Assembly: GCA_018398765.1 (NCBI GenBank)
Contig: JAHBMJ010002189.1
Span: 1 to 13,360 of the forward strand
DNA length: 13,360 bases
Source: Chromera velia
Taxonomy: Eukaryota > Sar > Chromeraceae
Reading direction: 5' to 3'
Part shown: positions 1-5,900 of the stretch, in pieces
Position numbering within the stretch: the stretch's first letter is position 1
Layout of the letters: the number at the start of each line of letters is the position of its first letter
Notes under the pieces: model-generated
What the model saw: the letters and a program-made list of their open reading frames with translations, nothing else
Database searches by the model: none
Told to the model about the DNA's origin: nothing
Translations under genes and position numbers: made by a program

Positions 1-396
1 GAAGCATCGGGAGAGAAACGAAAGGCAAATAATGTATTTTATGATGACTCAATTGGATGTTTATGTTTACACGTTCCACTGGAATGTGTACGTATCTCTG
101 CAGATTTTCTATGTTGTGCACCATTGTGACTGCATGGTCCGTCTGTTGACTTGCGTGTGCGTGCATATGGCAATCTTTGTATCTTTTCCTTGGTCTTATC
201 CATGCATTCGTTGTACGTGATCTGCTAACCATATTGCACTGAAAATGACTTGAAAGCATGCATGTTCATGAAGCAGTCGTGCATGCATCTTTTGAGGGGT
301 GCCGCGTGAGATTTCTTTTCAAATGAAGGCCGTGAGAAGCGTCAATGAATGAGTGCACACTGCATGGCATGATTGTTCTTCAAATCGACTCGGAAT

Positions 397-420
397 GGAA
401 AACATGTCATCATGTTTTCC
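397..420. repeat. Perfect 10-bp inverted repeat (hairpin)
   Basis: The arms GGAAAACATG and CATGTTTTCC are exact reverse complements separated by the four bases TCAT. A related segment, GATGACATGTTTCCAA, lies about 30 bp downstream and could pair with the left arm instead. No gene is nearby, so the role is unknown. It may be a fragment of a small foldback element. Confidence 0.6.
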
Positions 421-770
421 GTCACATGCCAGTGATTGATGCACTTTGATGACATGTTTCCAATTCAGTGAGCTATATGTTTCTATGTATGTTTGATATG
501 TTCAAAAATTAACTAGAAATTAAATTAAATTCGTATAGGCTACATTATAACACACTAAAAACTCGTCTAAAAATATTGAAAAATAATAATCTATCATTTT
601 AATTATGCAGCGTGTTATACATTTGAAGCTATAATATAATTTGCAGCTATATTTGTAGGCAGTTAAATCAATAAAAGTAAATAAAAGCAAAAAGAAAAAT
701 ATATATAACAGTGATCTAGGCTACCCACATACAAAAAAAAAAAAGAAAATTGAGCTAAAAACCTAATTAG

Positions 771-791
771 TTTTTTTTTTTTTTTTTTTTT
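771..791. repeat. Poly-T tract
   Basis: An uninterrupted run of 21 T follows a poly-A run (733-744) by about 25 bp. Such a tract could be the reverse-strand tail of a retroposed sequence or a simple mononucleotide satellite. No flanking target duplication was evident. Confidence 0.6.
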
Positions 792-917
792 ACGTTCACA
801 TCTCGGTCCTGAAAGTGAGCCTCATGCTAGGTTTAGTTCCCAGACTAATAGAGAGTCTGCGCAAGTCTCCCACAGCTCTCTAGGTCTCTCGTGAACCGCA
901 TACCCTGCAAAGACCTA

Positions 918-1203
918 GGAATTTAATTAGACAGGAATTTAGACAGGAATTTAGAGGAATTTAGACAGAAATTTAGAGGAATTTAGACAGGAATTTAGCT
1001 AGAAATCTAAAGGGATTTAAAGACAGGAATTTAGAGGAATTTAGCAATTTTTGAAGGTCGATTTCTCGTGAACTATGATGAGTTAGAACTTGATATTAAC
1101 GGTGCTCATAGGTCTAATATAGATCTATAAGGACTATTCATATCAAGTTGAACTTCCAACTTATCATAGTTCACAAGAAAATTCCTCTAAATTCCTCTAA
1201 ACT
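918..1203. repeat. Foldback element with short tandem repeats in its left arm
   Basis: About 918-1044 repeats a 10-14 bp unit of the type GGAATTTAGACA / GGAATTTAGAG. The last part of this run plus 1045-1096 is the left arm of an imperfect inverted repeat. The right arm (1140-1203) reads ATATCAAGTT, then TATCATAGTTCAC, then AATTCCTCTAAATTCCTC. This mirrors the left-arm blocks GAGGAATTTAG, GTGAACTATGATGAG and ACTTGATAT. The loop is about 43 bp (1097-1139). A long imperfect hairpin without coding capacity is typical of a miniature foldback transposon, but I could not define outer ends or a target duplication. Confidence 0.6.
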
Positions 1204-1355
1204 ACATGCCCACAAGATCAAAACACTTGTAAAAGAGTCAGAAGAAACAAGCATCGGGGATCATATTGATCAGACCGATCTCTGAGAAAGCGGTGGAAGG
1301 TAAGTCATTTTGTACTGCCAGAAGCTGCATCGATTGTCGCCGTTTGCTCACTTAC

Positions 1356-1459
1356 TTGGCGTCGGGCTCCAGGGCTTTTCCCGGTGCATCAGCACCATCT
1401 TGTCCCATGTCGCAGCAGGCAACAATAACCAGGGCAATGCAAAGAAGTTTACTCTTCAT
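1356..1459 (-). CDS. Possible first exon encoding a signal peptide (no downstream exon found)
   Basis: On the minus strand an ATG at 1459 opens a frame beginning MKSKLLCIALVIVACC. It has the shape of a secretory signal peptide: two lysines near the N-terminus, a hydrophobic core and small or cysteine residues at the end. A hydrophilic stretch follows (DMGQDGADAPGKALEP). After 104 nt the frame meets a perfect GTAAGT donor (minus strand, 1355-1350), leaving phase 2, which is also the commonest phase in the plus-strand gene. A TATATATAG string lies just upstream of the ATG. I could not find a convincing next exon at lower coordinates, and the open frame is short enough to be chance. Alternatives are a pseudo-exon or a short secreted peptide ending at the in-frame stop 1352-1354. 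Confidence 0.25.
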
Positions 1460-1687
1460 TTGAGCTATATATAGGACAGTATAAGAACGCCTCAAAAGTC
1501 CAGCAAAACGTAGCGAGCAAAAGGTTAATTGTGGGGAGCCCCTCACCTTTGTTTAACAGGAGGGACAGCTTATCTTCCAGCTCAAGTTATATTGCTTACC
1601 TTTTCTTACTCTGATCTTCACACCAGATTTGTCTTTTGACGGCTTCCGTCTGATTGAGTCCTGCATGTACGCGCTTCGACCATGCAA

Positions 1688-1754
1688 TCGCCTCGGGGGG
1701 CAGCTCATACATGCATGCAGCTTTATAATTGCTGAGATCAGCCGAGAGGCCCGG
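1688..1754. repeat. Hairpin repeat family, copy 1
   Basis: TCGCCTCGG at the left and GCTGAGATCAGCCGAGAGGC at the right form an imperfect inverted repeat around a centre that contains TGCATGCA. The right arm, extended to GCTGAGATCAGCCGAGAGGC plus CC (1731-1752), is identical to a segment of copy 3 at 10109-10130, more than 8 kb away. This is a dispersed repeat family rather than a local duplication. Related half-copies lie at about 1880-1945. Confidence 0.55.
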
Positions 1755-2037
1755 CCTGCATGATATCGCGCGATCACTCTATTTTTATGTCACCGCTTAA
1801 TTAATTGGTTATAATTCGTGGAATTAATTCGTGGAATCATGCATGCAAGGTGCATGAGTCAATTAATATACATTTCGCCGCGGAGGGCAGCTCAGCCCGG
1901 CCCGGGGGCCCTGAGAAAGCGCGCATTTGCATAATAATTCACGGTCGAGACACGCATGCACGTACGTTAACTCAAACCACTGCAGGATGCATGCCCCCCG
2001 AGGCACTCACTGGTTGGGTGTATCACGTCATAATTAA

Positions 2038-2089
2038 TCGCCTCTCGGCTGCATGCATGCAAATTCTCATTATTGCTGAGCCGAGGCGA
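2038..2089. repeat. Hairpin repeat family, copy 2
   Basis: TCGCCTCTCGGCT pairs imperfectly (2-nt bulge) with AGCCGAGGCGA across a loop that contains overlapping TGCATGCA motifs. The arm sequence and the central TGCATGCA match the plan of copy 1. TAATTAAT flanks the left side. Confidence 0.5.
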
Positions 2090-2101
2090 CCGCACGCGAC
2101 G

Positions 2102-2122
2102 TGCATGCATGCATGCATGCAT
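2102..2122. repeat. (TGCA)n microsatellite
   Basis: Five tandem TGCA units form a run of overlapping TGCATGCA palindromes. It is either a simple repeat or a homotypic cluster of the putative regulatory motif. Confidence 0.7.
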
Positions 2123-2361
2123 GGTCGAGATTGTATGAGGCGAAAGGTGTCGCGACATATATGTCAGCTATTGTCAGCTATATAGCTATATCGAAAGTTG
2201 GTTGAGTACACACGTACAGCCATCCGCAGTCGATGTATAGATAGAGGAAACATCTTTTAGACCTGGCAAAGCGTCAAGAGCACACAGAGAAGCTTTTTGT
2301 ATTGTGAAGGATCGATTTGCCTTACCTTCCATCTTCTCAAACATCTCCTGAGGAAGTCAAC
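2123..2361 (+). promoter_or_regulatory. Presumed proximal promoter and 5' UTR of the coiled-coil gene
   Basis: The stretch contains the 12-bp palindrome GACATATATGTC (about 2154-2165), then CAGCTATATAGCTATATCG, which could serve as a TATA-like element, and TGTATAGATAGAGG (about 2233-2246). Immediately before the ATG at 2362 the sequence is pyrimidine-rich (CCTTACCTTCCATCTTCTC) and ends in CTCCTGAG. This could be plain 5' leader or an intron acceptor just upstream of the start. No start site can be fixed from sequence. Confidence 0.25.
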
Positions 2362-2919
2362 ATGTTCGAATGTGCAAGACTTCCAGACAGGGCACGCGAG
2401 ACCTGGCTTGACGGGCATTATGCCTATCTGTGCCTTCCATTTAATGGTGAGCGGCGCTTCAACCTTTCCTCTATCAGCAGCAATGAAGAAAGGACCGGCC
2501 TGCTGAATCTGCACCAAAACGAATTGGCCACACCTGAAGCCCGTGCTTGCTTCGACGTTGTGGCCCAGTATCTGAGGCCAGGATCCTTGCACTGCTGGTG
2601 GACGCTGTCGATTGCGAAGCGAAACGAGGTTGCAAATGTAATGCGAATCACGCAAGACTGGATAGAGATGGTTGAGAAGGCTGTTGAAGAGTCGTCCCCG
2701 CAAAGGCGTGCCTTTGTTCCATGGAGGCCTTTCGATCAAGATGAGAGCGTACGGAGGTTTTTACCTCGCCTTAGAGTAGAAATGTGTTTCATCGAGAAGC
2801 TGCCTGGATGGTTGGATCTCTCGGAGACCGTCCGAGGGAGCCTGTACCGAAGAGTTGACGCACTTCTTTTAAGTTTTTCTGACCTGCAGCGCCATTGGGC
2901 TGGTGGGGGGGTTCCAGAG
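2362..2919 (+). CDS. Exon 1: unrecognised N-terminal region
   Basis: The frame opens at ATG 2362 (MFECARLPDRARETWLDG...) and encodes 186 residues of mixed globular composition rich in Trp, Leu and Arg, for example HCWWTLSIAKRNEV and EKLPGWLDLSETV. I recognise no domain. The frame stays open to a stop just after 3000, but from about 2931 another frame becomes far more coding-like, so the reading must switch. My preferred solution is an intron 2920-3023 (GTTGAG...CTCCAG, 104 nt, phase 0 to phase 0). The alternative is a one-base indel near the GAGAGAGA run at 2923-2930. The ATG was chosen as the first in frame after a pyrimidine-rich leader. Confidence 0.55.
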
Positions 2920-5900
2920 GTTGAGAGAGATTGCTTCACGAATATGAAGCTCAACGAAGGATCACCCGCGCGCTGCCAGGCCTTCTGGCGGTGGCGGAAC
3001 TGACTCGCAGAGCACATCTCCAGGCGCTAGGAGGGGTAGAGTCAACCGTTGAGGGCCCACCGAAGTCGGAAGTATGGAGCGAGGCAAGCGAGCCTCTGGA
3101 AGAGTTCGAGATTTTGGATGCAACTTTGATGACGCAGGAAGCCTCAGGGAGGGAAGGGGGGGAAAGGGAGACAGAGGGAAACATTCCATCACCGGAAGAG
3201 ATGGAGGGAGAGGGACCCGAAGGGATGGCGAGGGAGACAGAGAACGGACGATCGACAGCTCGAGGCTCTTCTTGTCGCAGCAGCGAAAGCAATAACATCC
3301 CGCCCCCTACCAGTCGGACGGTCGCGACAACCACTTGTTCCAATTGGTGAGTCGATGAATGAGTGAATTCGTGCTTCCCTGTTATTTCTCCGATGAATGA
3401 GTGTTTCGTGCTTCCCTGTCATCTCTCCGATGAATGAGTGTATTCGTGCTTCCCTGTTATTTCTCCGATGAATGAGTGTTTCGTGCTTCCCTGTCATCTC
3501 TCCGATGAATGAGTGTATTCGTGCTTCCCTGTTATTTCTCCGATGAGTGAGTGTTTCGTGCTTCCCTGTCATCTCTCCGATGAATGAGTGTATTCGTTTT
3601 TCCCTGTCATCTCTCCGATGAATGGGTGTATTCGTGCTTCCCTGTTATTTCTCCGATGAATGAGTGTTTCGTGCTTCCCTGTTATTTCTCCGATGAATGA
3701 GTGTTTCGTGCTTCCGTGTCATCTCTCCGATGAATGAGTGTTTCGTGCTTCCCTGTCATCTCTCCGATGAATGAGTGTATTCGTGCTTCCCTGTTATTTC
3801 TCCACTGAGAAGGCATGCAAAGGCCGTGTGACTCTGGCATGATAGAACTGTGGCTACACACCAAAATGCTGCGTGTATTAATGTGCGTTAAAATTTCTGT
3901 GCCTGCATGCAGCGAGATGAGAGAGGCGCTCGAGCGCCGGATTTCAGACACGGAGACGGAAAGAGACGCAGCGAGACAAGGCCAGAGAGATTTGGAGAGG
4001 AGACTTTCCGAGTTGCAGACGGAAAGAGACGCAGCGAGGCAAGGCCAGAGAGATTTGGAGAGGAGGCTTTCCGAGTTGCAGACGGAAAGAGACGCAGCGA
4101 GGCAAGGCCAGAGAGATTTGGAGAGGAGACTTTCCGAGTTGCAGACGGAAAGAGACGCAGCGAGGCAAGGCCAGAGAGATTTGGGGAGGCACCTTTCGAG
4201 AGTTGTTGCTTCAAACGAGGCTCCCAGACGGGAAAGAGAGTCGTTCCAGACCAGATTGATCGAGCTGGAAGGAGAAAAGTCGGCCGCAACGCGGCAGATA
4301 GAGGCCATGCAAACCAGGCTGACGGGAATGAAAGCTGCGCACGAGGCGTTGGCGAATGAAAGAGAGGCCACTCAAAGTCGAATTGCTGAGCTAGAAGCAG
4401 GAAAAGTAGCTGATGCGCAGCAGAAGGAGGCACTTCAGAGCCGACTAGCGGGAGTCGAAGCAAGGAGGCAGGCAGACAGGCAAGAGACCGAGGGACTTCA
4501 AAGAAGAGTGAAAGAGGTGACGGCCGAGAAGACGTATGAGAGGAGACAGAAAGAGGCGCTGCTGACCCAGCTCACCCACGTACAATCAGCAAAAGCCTCC
4601 GAAGTCCGAGCGAAAGAGGCACTTCAGTCGCGACTCACTCAAATGGAAATGAGAGGGGTTCTGGAGAGACAGAAAAGTGAAGCTCTCCAGAAACAATTGG
4701 AAGTGGTTCAGGAAGCAAAAGCGTCGGAGCAAAAACAGAGAGAGGCGTTTCACGTTCGACTGGTAGAAGTGGAGACCGCCAGAGAGGCGGAGGCACAGAA
4801 AAACAAGGGACTGCGAATCCGGATAGAGGAGTTGACAGCTTTGCGGGTCAGCAGCTCGTTGTCTCCTTGCCTCCTTGCCGTGTCGCTAAAGCTTTCATTT
4901 TCCGTGGTTCCTGCAAATACGTATGTCTTTTTTTCTTTGTTTCTGGTCGCTGGTTCAGAAATGCGTCGATTTGTATGCTCATCCTTCCCTTCTTCCATGT
5001 GACGCTTACTTTCGGCTGGGGCCGCATGCTGTGTGCCCATGCCAGTCGGTTCGTGAGTGCTCAAATGTCCGTGCGGAGCGTGTGTTCGTAACTCACCAAA
5101 CGGAAAGTGGTCTCATTTGCTGTCATGTCTCTGTTTGTTGTTGTTTTTCCTCTCTCCGCGCAGGCAAAAGAGGAAGCTGCAAGAGAGAACGAGCGAAAGA
5201 AGAATGAAGGACTGCGAACGAGGGTAGAGGACTTGGCAGCTTTGCGAGTCAGCACTTCTTTGCCTGCTTTCCTCCTCCCTGTGTCACTTTTTTTAAATCC
5301 TCTCTCGCACCAACAAAACTAGCTGTCTGTGTGTCTATGTTCGTTCTTCTCTGTTTCTTTTTCATAGCTTGCATTGGTCAGAAGGTGTGCATGGAGCTCC
5401 CTCCCCTCGTCTACCTACCGTAATTTTTTCAAACTCTATTTATTGAACATACGGTAATACTTGCAAACGACTGCCAGCGCCGCTTTCTTTTTCATGTGTC
5501 TGACGCGTCCTGACACAGAGTTATATATCTGTGTTAATAATAATATGTATTGATATGTGTCCAGCCGCACCTTAGTCTCTCATTGCATGCTGATCCCTCT
5601 TCTTTGTTGTTATCTCTCTCCCCTGGTCTTGCTCCCCTCCCTTGTTGCTCTGATCCTGTCTGGGCATGCAGAAAAACAAGGAGAGATCCTCACAGTCGGC
5701 GAGAAAAGTGACGTGTCCGAATTCAGGGTCAGTCGGTCTCAGCGCCTAGCTGCAAGGAGATTGATTCTTTCAGTGTCGTGCACATTCGCTATGGTCCTGG
5801 ATGCTTTCCCCCCCATACGACGGGCACCCACAGAAACCATTCGTGTTTGAGTAGAGAAGGTGCTTTGTCTGGAATCTCATCATATATCGATACATTCTCT

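Larger units (their letters stand above)
1..900. other. AT-rich non-coding stretch with homopolymer runs
   Basis: I see no convincing gene here. A 62-codon open frame near the left end (32-220) has no coding-like features and no splice context, so I leave it out. The stretch holds two GCATGC-type motifs (about 257-265 and 280-287), a 10-bp perfect hairpin at 397-420, an A-run at about 733-744 and a 21-nt T-run at 771-791. From about 480 to 790 it is strongly AT-rich, which fits intergenic or old transposon-derived DNA. Confidence 0.5.
1700..2125. promoter_or_regulatory. Cluster of TGCATGCA palindromes upstream of the coiled-coil gene
   Basis: TGCATGCA, or a 7-of-8 match, occurs at about 1712, 1840, 1954, 1988, 2050 and 2054, and as a (TGCA)n run at 2102-2122. 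In apicomplexans this palindrome is a known ApiAP2-type binding site and is enriched in promoters. Its density here, 240-650 bp upstream of the ATG at 2362, is compatible with a promoter or enhancer. The same motif also sits inside the local hairpin repeats and in several introns, so part of the enrichment may be repeat-driven. No transcription start can be assigned from sequence alone. Confidence 0.4.

Noticed and set aside
1805-2185. 126-codon plus-strand frame in the TGCATGCA-rich zone
   Set aside because: It begins at a non-ATG codon, reads through repeats and palindromes, and includes His/Cys-Met runs from GCATGC motifs.
3189-3572. Long minus-strand open frames with a 25-residue repeat across the 37/38-bp array
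   Set aside because: They arise because two units (75 bp) are a multiple of three and contain no stop. The region is an intron of the plus-strand gene by phase-matched splice sites.
3682-4463. Minus-strand and alternate-frame open frames over the 63-bp coding repeat
   Set aside because: The 63-bp period keeps every frame open if one unit is open. Only the plus frame of exon 3 has heptad structure continued by other exons.
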